A stretch of DNA of 64,000 nt from an uncultured Hyphomicrobiales bacterium (GTDB lineage Bacteria > Pseudomonadota > Alphaproteobacteria > Rhizobiales > Beijerinckiaceae). The DNA is taken from assembly GCA_903900975.1 (NCBI GenBank), contig CAIUPE010000133.1:1-64000 (forward strand), read 5' to 3'. The position numbers were made by a program, and so were the translations under genes. The notes below the pieces were generated by a model. The model had not been told where the DNA came from. It made no database searches and saw only the letters and a list, made by a program, of their open reading frames with translations. Positions within the stretch are counted from its first letter, which is position 1. The number at the start of each line of letters is the position of its first letter. Below are positions 1-9,413 of this stretch, one piece after another.

Positions 1-73
1 AATTGGCAGCCAGACCACGACTGATCGCTTCTCTTTCCTCGATACCGAGGCGACTATACTGCTTCTGTTTCAT
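1..73 (-). CDS. IS30-family transposase, N-terminal fragment cut by window edge
   Basis: Reading the minus strand from the ATG at 73 gives an open frame to the window edge that begins MKQKQYSRLGIEEREAI and continues SRGLAAN. This is the typical start of IS30-family transposases, whose N-terminal helix-turn-helix binds the element ends. Only 24 residues are visible, so the DDE catalytic domain and the far inverted repeat lie outside. The element end should fall somewhere in the first hundred or so bases upstream of the ATG, but I could not identify a terminal inverted repeat with only one end in view. Family assignment rests on a short but characteristic stretch. Confidence 0.6.
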   Translation of the reverse strand, partial: MKQKQYSRLGIEEREAISRGLAAN

Positions 74-85
74 GCGGAGCCCATA

Positions 86-322
86 TTAGCCCCGTTGCGT
101 TAGATTCCTGAAACCGCCATAGATTTCATAAATTTCTCCCACTTTTTTAATCGTTGTTAGTCCAAGGCCAATTGATCGTATCGACCTTTGACACACCTTT
201 GAAAGGTCGAGTCGGTACGCCAGCCCACCCTTCATCGTAGCATCAAACAGTTTTGCCAAGAATTTGTCACCCTCTTTATTGAAGCCGACGCCTAAGACTA
301 AAATCGTGTCGTATTTTGGCAT
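86..322 (-). CDS. Hypothetical protein, 78 aa, doubtful
   Basis: An open frame of 78 codons lies between the IS30 fragment and betA and is divergent from betA. A weak AGGG lies about 8 bases before the ATG. The protein is lysine- and glycine-rich with a short hydrophobic N-terminus (ILVLGVGF) and resembles no family I know. It could be the 5' part of a gene interrupted by the IS30 insertion, whose end would then be near its 3' end, or a chance frame. Confidence 0.25.
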   Translation of the reverse strand: MPKYDTILVLGVGFNKEGDKFLAKLFDATMKGGLAYRLDLSKVCQRSIRSIGLGLTTIKKVGEIYEIYGGFRNLTQRG

Positions 323-387
323 GGCGTTGCCCTAAGCCGATGGTTTCTCAAAAAATAGATGACGATAGACACGGGAGCGGTTGGCGA

Positions 388-2049
388 ATGACCACGGACA
401 GTTTTGATTATGTGATCGTTGGCGCAGGGTCCGCCGGTTGTGTATTGGCCAACCGACTTTCGGAAGACGGAAAATTTACCGTTGCGGTCTTAGAAGCAGG
501 TCGCGGCGATAATTCAGTCTTTATCCAGATGCCGACAGCGCTTTCGATACCCATGTGTATGGATAAATATAATTGGGGTTATCATACCGAGCCTGAGCCA
601 GATCTCGATGGCCGCAGAATGGATTTACCCCGCGGGAAGGTGATAGGTGGCGGTTCTTCTATCAATGGCATGGTCTATATTCGCGGCAATGCGATGGATT
701 ATGAAGGCTGGGAAGCGCTTGGTGCCAAGGGCTGGGGCTATCGCAATGTGCTTCCCTATTTCCGCAAAGCCGAGACGCGCTACGAGGGCGGCGATGCCTA
801 TCGCGGCGCAAAGGGACCGCTTCACACCAGCTACGGCCCGATGAAAAACCCACTCTATTCTGTATTCGTCGAAGCTGCCAAACAAGCGGGCTATGTCGCA
901 ACGGATGACGTCAACGGTTATAGGCAAGAAGGGTTCGGCCGAATGGATCGAACAATCCATAAAGGTCGCCGTTGGAGCGCGGCCTCTGCCTATCTGAAGC
1001 CAGCTTTGAGCCGCAAAAATCTTGCCTTGCTTACCGGTACACGCGCCACGAAAATTGATCTCGAAGGCAAGCGCGCTGTTGCCGTCCGCTATCTCAAGGG
1101 TGGCATCGAGCATATTGTACGCGCTCGACGCGAGATTATTCTGGCGGGTGGTCCGATCAATTCGCCGCAATTGCTGAAACTATCGGGAATTGGGCAGGCC
1201 GAAGAGCTGAAGGCGCATGGCATTACGCCACTGCACCATTTGCCGGGCGTCGGCGAAAATTTGCAGGATCACCTTGAATTCTACTTCCAGCAGGCCTGCA
1301 CTCAGCCGATTACGCTCTATTCCTCGATGAACCTTTTTGCCAAAGCGCTGATCGGCGCACAGTGGATATTGTTTAAAAATGGCTTAGGTGCGACGAATCA
1401 TTTCGAAAGCTGCGGCTTTATCCGTTCGCGGCCCGGCGTTCCCTATGCCGACATCCAGTATCATTTCTTACCCGCGGCCATCGCCTATGATGGGAGTGTG
1501 AAAGCCGAAGCCCACGGCTTTCAGGCCCATGTCGGCCCAATGCGCTCGAAAAGTCGTGGTTGGGTCAGGCTGGCGTCAAACAATCCGCTCGAGGCTCCAA
1601 AGGTACGCTTTAACTATATGAGCCATGAGGACGACCGTATTGAAATGCGGGCTTGCGTCCGCCTTACCCGCGAAATTTTTGGCCAGGACGCCTTCGCGCC
1701 CTTTCGGGGCAAAGAATTGCAACCGGGTAGTGATGTCGTTACCGATGAACAGATCGATGCCTTTGCCCGCCGCAAAGTGGAGAGTGCTTATCATCCATGT
1801 GGAACCTGCAAGATGGGCGACCCCTCCGATCCGATGGCCGTCGTCGATACTGATACACGTGTGATTGGGCTTGAAGGACTTCGCGTCGTTGACACTTCAA
1901 TCATGCCGAGGATTACCACGGGCAATCTGAATGCGCCCGCGATCATGATCGGCGAAAAAGCCTCGGATTCCATATTAGGTCGCGATCCGCTACCAGCTTC
2001 AAATGCACCTTTTTATCAAGCTGAAGCATGGGAAACACGCCAACGCTAA
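388..2049 (+). CDS. betA: Choline dehydrogenase (GMC oxidoreductase)
   Basis: FAD-dependent GMC-family enzyme that oxidises choline to betaine aldehyde, and often on to glycine betaine. The N-terminus carries the ADP-binding motif GAGSAG. It is followed by the GMC signature around GKVIGGGSSINGMVYIRGNA, and the C-terminus has the catalytic His in SAYHPCGTCKMG and Asn in TGNLNAPAIMIGEK. Long stretches match E. coli-type BetA, for example NHFES.GFIRSR, IQYHFLP, FNYMSHE and the terminal LP.S...Y segment, which makes it a choline dehydrogenase rather than a generic GMC alcohol dehydrogenase. I prefer the ATG at 388 (553 aa, preceded by GGGAG) over an upstream ATG at 316, which adds 24 unrelated residues. 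betB, betI and transport genes are not adjacent, but a choline sulfatase lies at 53318-54847. Substrate is inferred from similarity. Confidence 0.85.
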   Translation: MTTDSFDYVIVGAGSAGCVLANRLSEDGKFTVAVLEAGRGDNSVFIQMPTALSIPMCMDKYNWGYHTEPEPDLDGRRMDLPRGKVIGGGSSINGMVYIRGNAMDYEGWEALGAKGWGYRNVLPYFRKAETRYEGGDAYRGAKGPLHTSYGPMKNPLYSVFVEAAKQAGYVATDDVNGYRQEGFGRMDRTIHKGRRWSAASAYLKPALSRKNLALLTGTRATKIDLEGKRAVAVRYLKGGIEHIVRARREIILAGGPINSPQLLKLSGIGQAEELKAHGITPLHHLPGVGENLQDHLEFYFQQACTQPITLYSSMNLFAKALIGAQWILFKNGLGATNHFESCGFIRSRPGVPYADIQYHFLPAAIAYDGSVKAEAHGFQAHVGPMRSKSRGWVRLASNNPLEAPKVRFNYMSHEDDRIEMRACVRLTREIFGQDAFAPFRGKELQPGSDVVTDEQIDAFARRKVESAYHPCGTCKMGDPSDPMAVVDTDTRVIGLEGLRVVDTSIMPRITTGNLNAPAIMIGEKASDSILGRDPLPASNAPFYQAEAWETRQR

Positions 2050-2191
2050 GCACGATAAAAACAAAATTGGTACTTTAGAATCGATATAAAGTACTGATAT
2101 ATAAGGATTTTTTCTTTTCTTTCGACAAGATATACGTTAAAAGACCCTTCTTAGCAGCGCCGCCTTGAACGTCGTGATGCAGAAGGAAAAT

Positions 2192-2995
2192 ATGATGCTC
2201 ATTGAAATCTCTTGGGGTATTTTTGCCCAATCGATCTCTATTTTATTGCGCGAAGGTCTTGAGGCTCTCCTCGTTTTAGCAGCCTTGGTCGCCTATCTCA
2301 AAAAATCTGGGGCTGCTTCACGGGTTTGGGCCGTATTTACAGGGGCAGCCACCGGGGTTGCCTTGAGTGTTTTAGCTGCGATCATTTTGGAACTTTTTTT
2401 TGAAGGCGAAGACAATATTTTGCAAGGTGCCAGTTTTTTGGTCGCGGCCGGCTTAATGATCTACGTCAGCGGGTGGCTTTTTGTGCGGCAAAATCCACGC
2501 GCTTGGCAATCTTATCTTCGTCACCATGCGGAACAGGCTTTAATTTCTTCTAATGTAATCTGGGCGATCGGCCTATTATCCTGCCTATCGGTGTTGCGCG
2601 AAGGAGCTGAAACTGCATTATTCTATCACGCCCTAGCCCGCTCGGAAAATGGCTGGTCAATTTCGATTTTTTTCGGAATCGGGTCGGCTGTTATGATGCT
2701 CGGTACGCTGTTTGCGATTATGCAGGCTGTTTCAATACGAGTTCCTTTGCGCCCACTCTTTGTGGTTACCTCCGCGTTTTTATTGGCAATGGCCCTCAAA
2801 TTTATCGGCAATGGTTTAGCCGAGCTTCAGGAAATTGAGGTTGTGCCCCGTAATGTTACTCAACTTCCGGAATGGTGGACTGTGATTGGCCTCAATCCGA
2901 GCTGGGAAGCTTTGATCGCGCAAACTTTGGTATTGATAAGTGTTCTTATAACCTTTTCGATCTTCCATCGTCGGTCGGACCCTAAAGTTTCCTAA
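2192..2995 (+). CDS. efeU: FTR1/EfeU-family high-affinity iron permease
   Basis: Polytopic inner-membrane protein of the iron/lead transporter family. The first membrane segment carries REGLEALL and a later one REGAETALF, the paired REXXE motifs that bind ferric iron during translocation. Roughly seven hydrophobic segments can be read, as usual for FTR1/EfeU, and about 268 residues is a normal length. AGAAGGA at 2181-2187 fits ATG 2192 or 2195, so an upstream TTG at 2165 is unlikely. No efeO, efeB or ferroxidase gene is adjacent, so the electron and iron donor partners are not visible here. The preceding 140 bases are AT-rich and would be a natural place for Fur or Irr control, but I saw no clear box. 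Confidence 0.8.
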   Translation: MMLIEISWGIFAQSISILLREGLEALLVLAALVAYLKKSGAASRVWAVFTGAATGVALSVLAAIILELFFEGEDNILQGASFLVAAGLMIYVSGWLFVRQNPRAWQSYLRHHAEQALISSNVIWAIGLLSCLSVLREGAETALFYHALARSENGWSISIFFGIGSAVMMLGTLFAIMQAVSIRVPLRPLFVVTSAFLLAMALKFIGNGLAELQEIEVVPRNVTQLPEWWTVIGLNPSWEALIAQTLVLISVLITFSIFHRRSDPKVS

Positions 2996-3006
2996 CGAGA
3001 TAAGAA

Positions 3007-3930
3007 CTATACGATCCGCGGCGTTAATCGACCCATCTCGGCAAGCCAATCGCGTACGGTGAGATCGTCCTGCCCTAAGTCACCTGCCCATACAATGCAG
3101 AATTCAACACCTGTGTTCCAATATTCCCGAACGGGGCGGACAAGGGCGCCGGTATCAACCAGACGTCCCAACAAATGATGCCACCCTATCGCCAAACCCT
3201 GCCCCTCCAAGACGGCTTGGATCACGAGCGTATAATCATTCATCCGCAAGCCACCATGGGCGGGAGGAAATTGCATGCCTAAAGCCGTACCCAGCTCGCG
3301 CCAGGTTGGACAGGGACGGAATGGCTCCTCGAGATGGATAAAGGTAGCCTGAGCAAGGGCATCGACTGAAATTGGACCGCCCTTTGCGTTAATTCCCTCT
3401 AAATAAGCCTTGGAACACACCGGATAGATGATTTCCGGTGCCAATAATTGCCGTTCATAATGCGGGAGAATGCCGGAACCATACCGTACCCCCAGCGATA
3501 TGGCTTCCGATTGGATATCAATATCGCGGTCGGTCGTTTGCACGCGCAGATCAATCTCCGGGAAGCGCGACCTGAAGTCAGCAAGCCTTGGCAGAAGCCA
3601 AAAGCTCGCAAGCGCCGTTGAGACCGAAAGGGTAACCTGCCGGGATGCCTGATGGTTACGCGCCGTTTTGATGGATTGCCGGATGTGCGAAAGCCCAACG
3701 CTGACATCGGTAAAAAATCGCTGTCCAATCTCTGTCAACCGGATCTGGCGGTGGTGTCGTTGGAACAGCGGTGCCCCAATAATCCCCTCCAAATTTTTTA
3801 CCGCGTAACTGATCGCCGCTTGGGTCATTCGCAATTCTTTCGCAGCCCGCGTGAAGCTACCAAGCCTTGCGGCAGCCTCAAAGGCTTCGAGTGAAGCTGC
3901 CGACGGCAGGGGTTCTTGTCGATTTTGCAT
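3007..3930 (-). CDS. LysR-family regulator, GcvA-like, divergent from mttB homologue 1
   Basis: 307-residue LTTR. The N-terminal winged helix-turn-helix reads LEAFEAAARLGSFTRAAKEL then MTQAAISYAVKNLE, the GcvA-like subgroup signature. The rest is the usual two-lobed effector-binding domain (for example STALASFWLLPRLADFRSRFPEIDL). It is transcribed away from the methyltransferase gene at 4029 with 98 bp between, the classic LTTR arrangement, and a perfect CTTAT-N7-ATAAG palindrome lies just upstream of its ATG. Regulation of the 4029-7639 genes is therefore likely. The ligand is unknown; a quaternary amine or its demethylation product is a reasonable guess. Its 3' end is 11 bp from the convergent iron permease gene. 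Confidence 0.85.
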   Translation of the reverse strand: MQNRQEPLPSAASLEAFEAAARLGSFTRAAKELRMTQAAISYAVKNLEGIIGAPLFQRHHRQIRLTEIGQRFFTDVSVGLSHIRQSIKTARNHQASRQVTLSVSTALASFWLLPRLADFRSRFPEIDLRVQTTDRDIDIQSEAISLGVRYGSGILPHYERQLLAPEIIYPVCSKAYLEGINAKGGPISVDALAQATFIHLEEPFRPCPTWRELGTALGMQFPPAHGGLRMNDYTLVIQAVLEGQGLAIGWHHLLGRLVDTGALVRPVREYWNTGVEFCIVWAGDLGQDDLTVRDWLAEMGRLTPRIV

Positions 3931-3938
3931 AAAAAAAA

Positions 3939-3955
3939 CTTATGCCATTGATAAG
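3939..3955. promoter_or_regulatory. Candidate LysR operator, CTTAT-N7-ATAAG
   Basis: A perfect 5-bp inverted repeat with a 7-bp spacer, which satisfies the T-N11-A rule for LysR-type regulators. It lies between the lysR gene (ATG at 3930) and mttB homologue 1 (ATG at 4029). Position and symmetry fit autoregulation and divergent control. Binding is inferred. Confidence 0.4.
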
Positions 3956-4028
3956 GCGATTACAAGATTACAAGTGGTTCTAGGCATTGCAATATCAGCT
4001 AAATAATAGCGACGGGGAGTGAGCGGCC

Positions 4029-5576
4029 ATGAGTTTAGAAGAATCGACTAGTGTTAAACGGAGTCGTTCCGGTGGCCGTGATGGTCGCCAACGCGGTCGC
4101 TCTGGCCCATCAGCCCCAGCCTATATTACCCGCGTCATCCCACCCTATGAGCTGGTTTCTGAAGCTGGCCTTGTGGCGCTCGAAAGCGAAGCGGACCGGA
4201 TTTTGGAAGAAATCGGCTTCGAGATCCGGGGCGACGCCGAAGCGCTAGCGTTATTCAAGGTGGCTGGCGCGGATGTGAAGGGAGAGCGGATTATTTTTCC
4301 TCGCGGGCTGGTGCGTTCAATTATTCAGGCAACGACGCCGCGCGAATTCACCCAACATGCGAGAAACCCCGCGCACAATGTCGTGATTGGTGGCAAAAAC
4401 ACAGTCTTCTCGCCTGCCTATGGTTCACCTTTTGTGACAGACATCGATAAAGGTCGTCGCTATGGCACGATTGAGGATTTTCAGAATTTTATCAAACTCG
4501 CTTATTCAACGCCCTATTTGCATCACTCGGGCGGCACAGTATGCGAACCTGTTGATCTACCGGTAAACAAGCGCCATCTTGAGATGGTCTATTCGCATAT
4601 CAAATATTCCGACAAAGCCTTTATGGGATCGGTAACAACAGCACCGCGTGCAGCGGAGTCAATCGAGCTTTGCCGCGTGTTGTTTGGGGCAGATTTTGTT
4701 GATCAAAATTGCGTGATTTTGGGAAATGTGAATACCAATTCGCCGCTCGTGCTCGATGGTGAAGCCAGCCGTGTGATCCGTACCTATGCGGCGGCCAATC
4801 AGGCTGCAGTTTGTGTACCCTTTATTCTCGGCGGTGCTATGGGTCCTGTGACAACCGCCGGAGCCTTGGCACAATGCTTTGCGGAAGCGATGGTTTGCGT
4901 GGCGCTCACGCAGTTGGAGCGCCCCGGTGCGCCCGCTATTCTGGGCAATTTCCTTTCGTCGATGTCGCTTAAAACTGGTGCGCCTACCTTTGGCACGCCC
5001 GAGCCCGCCTTAGGCTATTTTGCGATTGGCCAATTGGCGCGACGATTGGGAGTGCCGTTACGGTGTGGTGGCAATCTTTGCGCGTCAAAAATTCCGGATG
5101 CGCAGGCCGCTTATGAGAGTGCCAATTCAATGTGGCCCGCGTTTTTGTGTGGCGCTAATTTTATTCTGCACGCGGCAGGCTGGGCAGAAGGCGCGCTATC
5201 GATGTCATATGAAAAATTCATCATGGACACCGAGCAATGCGGCGCCTTTCACGTGATCGGCGGTGGACTGCCAACGGATGAAAATGCATTGGCCCACGAC
5301 GCCTTTCTCGAAGTGGAGCCTGGCAAGCATTTCTTAGGCTCAGCCCATACGATGCGAAATTACGAAACAGCGTTTTTTGATTTCGAAACAAGCGACAATA
5401 ATTCGTTCGAGCAATGGCAAGACGAAGGGTCGCTTGATATTCAGGTACGCGCCAATCGCAAATGGAAAAAAATCCTGGCCGATTATGTGCCGCCTGCCCT
5501 CGATGAAGCCAAGGATGAGGAATTGCGCGCGCTGATTGATGCAAAAAAGGCTGCCGTACCGGATGCATGGTATTGA
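4029..5576 (+). CDS. MttB-family (non-pyrrolysine) quaternary-amine methyltransferase, copy 1
   Basis: 515-residue member of the trimethylamine methyltransferase MttB superfamily. Members cleave a methyl group from methylated amines and hand it to a cognate corrinoid protein. Family blocks seen: IGGKNTVFSPAYGSPFVTD, RYGTIEDFQNFIKLAY, HHSGGTVCEPVDLPVNKRHL and NNSFEQW near the end. There is no in-frame TAG read-through, so it is not a pyrrolysine enzyme; characterised relatives of this kind (MtgB, MtpB, MtcB) use glycine betaine, proline betaine or carnitine. The first about 30 residues are Arg-rich, as in the other two copies here. GGGGAGTGAG precedes the ATG. It is 8 bp ahead of a flavin demethylase gene, implying a shared transcript and a substrate needing further N-demethylation. 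The exact substrate is not decided by the sequence. Confidence 0.85.
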   Translation: MSLEESTSVKRSRSGGRDGRQRGRSGPSAPAYITRVIPPYELVSEAGLVALESEADRILEEIGFEIRGDAEALALFKVAGADVKGERIIFPRGLVRSIIQATTPREFTQHARNPAHNVVIGGKNTVFSPAYGSPFVTDIDKGRRYGTIEDFQNFIKLAYSTPYLHHSGGTVCEPVDLPVNKRHLEMVYSHIKYSDKAFMGSVTTAPRAAESIELCRVLFGADFVDQNCVILGNVNTNSPLVLDGEASRVIRTYAAANQAAVCVPFILGGAMGPVTTAGALAQCFAEAMVCVALTQLERPGAPAILGNFLSSMSLKTGAPTFGTPEPALGYFAIGQLARRLGVPLRCGGNLCASKIPDAQAAYESANSMWPAFLCGANFILHAAGWAEGALSMSYEKFIMDTEQCGAFHVIGGGLPTDENALAHDAFLEVEPGKHFLGSAHTMRNYETAFFDFETSDNNSFEQWQDEGSLDIQVRANRKWKKILADYVPPALDEAKDEELRALIDAKKAAVPDAWY

Positions 5577-5584
5577 GGTTTAAG

Positions 5585-7639
5585 ATGACCAAAACAGCCT
5601 TCTCGACTGATCCTCTTCTGCAACCCTTCACGCTTAAACATCTGACGCTCAAAAACCGGTTCATGTCGACCGCACATGAGCCATCGTATACCGATGACGG
5701 TATGCCAAAAGAGCGCTATCGGCTCTATCATGAGGAAAAAGCCAAGGGTGGCATAGCTTTGACGATGATCGGCGGCTCCTCCGTTGTATCACAAGATAGC
5801 CCGCAGGCCTTTGGTAATATCGAACTTTTCCGCGACGAAGTGGTACCGCATCTCAAAGCGCTCACCGATGCTGTCCATTCTCACGGCACGGCGGTGATGA
5901 TTCAGATCACCCATTTAGGTCGTCGTACCAGTTGGAATAAAAAGGAATGGATGCCTGTTTTGGCGCCTTCGGCGGTGCGCGAGCAAGCACATCGCGCCTT
6001 TCCAAAAATTATCGAAGATTGGGATATTGAACGCATCATTCGTGATTATGCGGATGCCGCCGAGCGCTGCAAAGTAGGCGGCATGGATGGCATCGAATTT
6101 GAAATGTATGGTCATCTGGTTGATCAATTTTGGTCGCCTGCAACAAACAAACGAGACGATGATTATGGCGGCATTTTGGAAAATCGAACGCGCTTTGCAC
6201 GCGAGGTACTGGATGCGGTCAGAAAGCGCGTTGGGCCCGATTTTATTCTCGGTTCTCGTTTGGTGTGTGATGAAGACTGGGAGCTTGGCCTAACGCGCGA
6301 CGAGGGCGTTGCGATAACAAAGCGACTTCTTGCGACGGGCCAACTTGATTTCTTGAATATTATCAAAGGCCACATCGATACGGACGAGGCACTTTCACAT
6401 GTAATTCCGGGGATGGGGACGCCTTCTGCTCCCAGCCTGGATTTCGCCGGCGAGATTAGAGAAACGACAAAATTCCCTGTCTTTCACGCCGCCCGCATTC
6501 AAGACGTCGCCACGGCGAGGCACGCCGTCGCGACGGGTAAGCTCGATATGGTGGGCATGACGCGGGCACATATGGCCGATCCCCATATCGCAAAAAAGGT
6601 GATGGAAGGACGCGAGCAGGAAATCCGTCCCTGTGTCGGCGCGGGCTATTGCATCGACCGGATTTATTTTGGTGGCGAGGCACTGTGCATCCATAATGCT
6701 GCGACTGGCCGAGAAGCGACGATGCCACATGTCGTTTTAAAAAGCGCGGCGCCTGCAAAACATATCGTTGTCGTCGGCGCGGGACCGGCTGGGCTCGAAG
6801 CGGCACGGGTTGCCTCAGCCCGAGGCCATATAGTTACGGTGTTGGAAGCAGCCGACAAGGCGGGCGGGCAAGTGCTTGTAACGGCTGGCTTAAAACGCCG
6901 TCGCGAGATTATGGGGATCATTGATTGGCGCATGGCGGAGTGCGAACGGCAGGGCGTTAATTTCCGCTTTAATACCTATGCCGAAGTGGACGATGTCTTA
7001 GCCCTTCAGGCTGATAGTGTGATTATTGCTACTGGCGGCCTGCCAAACACCTCGTTTCTGACATCGGGTGAGGATCTCGTCACGACGACGTGGGATATTC
7101 TATCCGGCTCTGCAAAGCCCGGCGAGAATGTTCTGCTTTATGATGACAACGGCAATCATCCGGGCTTCACGGCGGCAGAGTTTTTGGCCGGGGCGGGATC
7201 AAAACTCGAAATCGCCACGCCCGAGCGTACGCTGGCACCTGAAGTCGGCGGAACCAATTATCCGATTTATTTCAAGGCTTTACATAAGGCAAATGCTACG
7301 ATTAGCCTCAATCTGCGGCTTGAAGGCGTACGTCGTGATGGCAATACACTGGTTGCCACACTTTTGAATGATTACGACCGCTCGCGGGTCGAGCGTCGGG
7401 TTGATCAGGTTGTCGTCGAGCACGGCACATTAGCCAATGAAGAGCTTTATTATGCGCTAAAACCTATGGCGCGAAATGGCGGCGAAGTGGATTATCGGGC
7501 ACTGGAAGCAGGTAAGCCGCAAACGGTCACGCGCCATCCGGAAGGGGCATTTACGCTATTTAGAATCGGTGATGCAGTGGCGTCTCGGAATATTCACGCG
7601 GCCATTTATGATGCTCTCAGGCTAGTTAAAGATATATAG
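5585..7639 (+). CDS. Old-yellow-enzyme/TMADH-type N-demethylase, DgcA/HpbA-like
   Basis: 684-residue NADH:flavin oxidoreductase of the 2,4-dienoyl-CoA reductase/trimethylamine dehydrogenase type. Residues 1 to about 350 form the FMN TIM barrel (FMSTAHEPSYTDDGMPKERY, ITHLGRRTSWN). A cysteine cluster follows (RPCVGAGYCIDRIYFGG then ALCIHNAATG) and would hold a 4Fe-4S centre. The C-terminal half has a nucleotide-binding domain (VVVGAGPAGLEAAR). The cysteine block and start resemble dimethylglycine demethylase subunit DgcA and N-methylproline demethylase, so oxidative removal of an N-methyl group is the likely reaction. ATG 5585 is chosen because GAGG lies 6 bases upstream; a start at 5567 would overlap the methyltransferase gene. 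No dgcB-like electron-transfer partner is adjacent. Confidence 0.8.
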   Translation: MTKTAFSTDPLLQPFTLKHLTLKNRFMSTAHEPSYTDDGMPKERYRLYHEEKAKGGIALTMIGGSSVVSQDSPQAFGNIELFRDEVVPHLKALTDAVHSHGTAVMIQITHLGRRTSWNKKEWMPVLAPSAVREQAHRAFPKIIEDWDIERIIRDYADAAERCKVGGMDGIEFEMYGHLVDQFWSPATNKRDDDYGGILENRTRFAREVLDAVRKRVGPDFILGSRLVCDEDWELGLTRDEGVAITKRLLATGQLDFLNIIKGHIDTDEALSHVIPGMGTPSAPSLDFAGEIRETTKFPVFHAARIQDVATARHAVATGKLDMVGMTRAHMADPHIAKKVMEGREQEIRPCVGAGYCIDRIYFGGEALCIHNAATGREATMPHVVLKSAAPAKHIVVVGAGPAGLEAARVASARGHIVTVLEAADKAGGQVLVTAGLKRRREIMGIIDWRMAECERQGVNFRFNTYAEVDDVLALQADSVIIATGGLPNTSFLTSGEDLVTTTWDILSGSAKPGENVLLYDDNGNHPGFTAAEFLAGAGSKLEIATPERTLAPEVGGTNYPIYFKALHKANATISLNLRLEGVRRDGNTLVATLLNDYDRSRVERRVDQVVVEHGTLANEELYYALKPMARNGGEVDYRALEAGKPQTVTRHPEGAFTLFRIGDAVASRNIHAAIYDALRLVKDI

Positions 7640-7736
7640 TTCAATAAATCGACATCCCCCCAAAGACTGACGCCAAACCGATTGAAAGCGCGGCGTCGTC
7701 CCGCTACCAATAGGGAGATAGTGGGAGGGAACGGCG

Positions 7737-9365
7737 ATGGTGTCTGCAATCTATGATCGTGATCTGGATAAGAACCGGGCGAATTATCGCCCTCTGACTC
7801 CCACCGCCTTTTTAGAGCGCACGGCCGATGTTTTCCCCGATCATGTCGCCATCATTCACGGCCCGATGCGCCGGACCTATCGTGCGTTTCATCAGCGCTC
7901 AAAAAGACTCGCCTCGGCATTAGCCAAGCGCGGCATTGATCGTGGGGATACGGTGGCGGTTCTGCTCGCCAACACGCCTGCGATGCTCGAATGCCATTAC
8001 GGCGTGCCGATGACGGGCGCGGTGCTCAACACGCTCAACACACGATTAGATGCCACCATTCTGGCCTTTTCGTTGGATCATGGCGAAGCGAAGATTGTGA
8101 TTGTGGATCGCGAGTTTTCAAAGGTAATGAAAGAGGCCTTGGCGCAATGCCAAGCCAAGCCGCTCGTGATTGATTATGACGATCCCGAATTTACCGGTGC
8201 AGGCGAACGCATCGGCTCGCTCGAATATGAGGATTTTCTCATTGAGGGCAGCGAGGATTATGTCCGCGCAGCGCCCGATGACGAATGGGACGCGATCTCG
8301 CTCAATTATACGTCCGGCACGACGGGTAATCCTAAAGGTGTCGTCTATCACCATCGCGGTGCGTATTTGCTGGCGCAGGGCAATGTGCTGACCTGCAATA
8401 TGGGCAAGCACCCTGTCTATCTCTGGACGCTGCCGATGTTTCATTGCAATGGCTGGTGTTTTCCTTGGTCCATTTCGGTGGCCGCAGGAACGCATGTCTG
8501 CTTACGCCAAGTGCGCGCCAAGCTGATGTATGACGCGATTGCCGAGCACAAGGTTACGCATCTGTGCGGCGCGCCGATTGTGATGTCGACGCTGCTCAAC
8601 GCACCTGACGAGGAGAAAAAGCCACTTCCTCATGTGGTAGAATTTTTCACCGCCGCCGCCCCGCCTCCCGCTGCGGTGCTAGGCGCGATGAAGGTTGCAG
8701 GCTTCAACGTCACCCATCTCTATGGCCTCACCGAAACCTACGGTCCGGCGGTTGTAAATGATTGGCAATCGGATTGGGATGCGCTTGAGCCTGTTGCCCA
8801 AGCCGCCAAAAAGTCACGCCAAGGCGTACGTTATACCGCGCTCGAAGATCTCGACATCATCGACCCCCAAACCATGCTGCCCGTGCCGAAAGATGGCGAG
8901 ACGATGGGCGAAGCCATGTTTGCCGGCAATGTGGTGATGAAGGGCTATCTCAAAAACAAAAAGGCTACCGATGAAGCCTTTGCCGGTGGCTGGTTCCATT
9001 CCGGCGATCTCGGCGTGCGCCATCCGGATGGCTATATCCAGCTGAAAGACCGCTCAAAGGATATCATTATTTCAGGTGGCGAGAATATCTCGTCGATTGA
9101 AGTGGAAGATGCGCTGTTCAAGCATCCCGCCGTTCAAGCCGCCGCCGTCGTGGCGCGTGCGGATGATAAATGGGGCGAAACACCCTGCGCGTTTGTTGAA
9201 TTAAAACCCGGCAAAACCGCGACCGCTGAGGAGCTTATGGCCTGGTGCCGCACCCATCTGGCCGGCTTTAAATGCCCACGTACCATTGTGTTTGAAGAAC
9301 TGCCAAAGACATCGACGGGGAAAATTCAGAAATTCGTGCTGCGGGATCGCGTGAAGGCGATGTAG
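7737..9365 (+). CDS. Acyl-CoA synthetase (AMP-forming)
   Basis: 542-residue ANL-superfamily ligase that activates a carboxylic acid with ATP and CoA. Motifs in order: the phosphate-binding loop YTSGTTGNPKGV (about residues 190-202), the adenylation motif YGLTETYG, the hinge region DRSKDIIISGGENISS and the C-terminal catalytic lysine in PKTSTGKIQKF. It belongs to the medium/long-chain acyl-CoA synthetase group (NYRPLTPTAFLERTADVFPDH start). A GGGAGGGA ribosome site precedes ATG 7737. It lies 97 bp after the demethylase, possibly in the same operon. That leaves open that the amine substrate of this group carries a carboxylate, as in carnitine or butyrobetaine catabolism; this is speculative, and a general fatty acid role is equally possible. 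Confidence 0.8.
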   Translation: MVSAIYDRDLDKNRANYRPLTPTAFLERTADVFPDHVAIIHGPMRRTYRAFHQRSKRLASALAKRGIDRGDTVAVLLANTPAMLECHYGVPMTGAVLNTLNTRLDATILAFSLDHGEAKIVIVDREFSKVMKEALAQCQAKPLVIDYDDPEFTGAGERIGSLEYEDFLIEGSEDYVRAAPDDEWDAISLNYTSGTTGNPKGVVYHHRGAYLLAQGNVLTCNMGKHPVYLWTLPMFHCNGWCFPWSISVAAGTHVCLRQVRAKLMYDAIAEHKVTHLCGAPIVMSTLLNAPDEEKKPLPHVVEFFTAAAPPPAAVLGAMKVAGFNVTHLYGLTETYGPAVVNDWQSDWDALEPVAQAAKKSRQGVRYTALEDLDIIDPQTMLPVPKDGETMGEAMFAGNVVMKGYLKNKKATDEAFAGGWFHSGDLGVRHPDGYIQLKDRSKDIIISGGENISSIEVEDALFKHPAVQAAAVVARADDKWGETPCAFVELKPGKTATAEELMAWCRTHLAGFKCPRTIVFEELPKTSTGKIQKFVLRDRVKAM

Positions 9366-9413
9366 ATTTCTTCATCTGTTATGGCGAAGTGCTAGTGAAT
9401 TAATCCGCTACCC

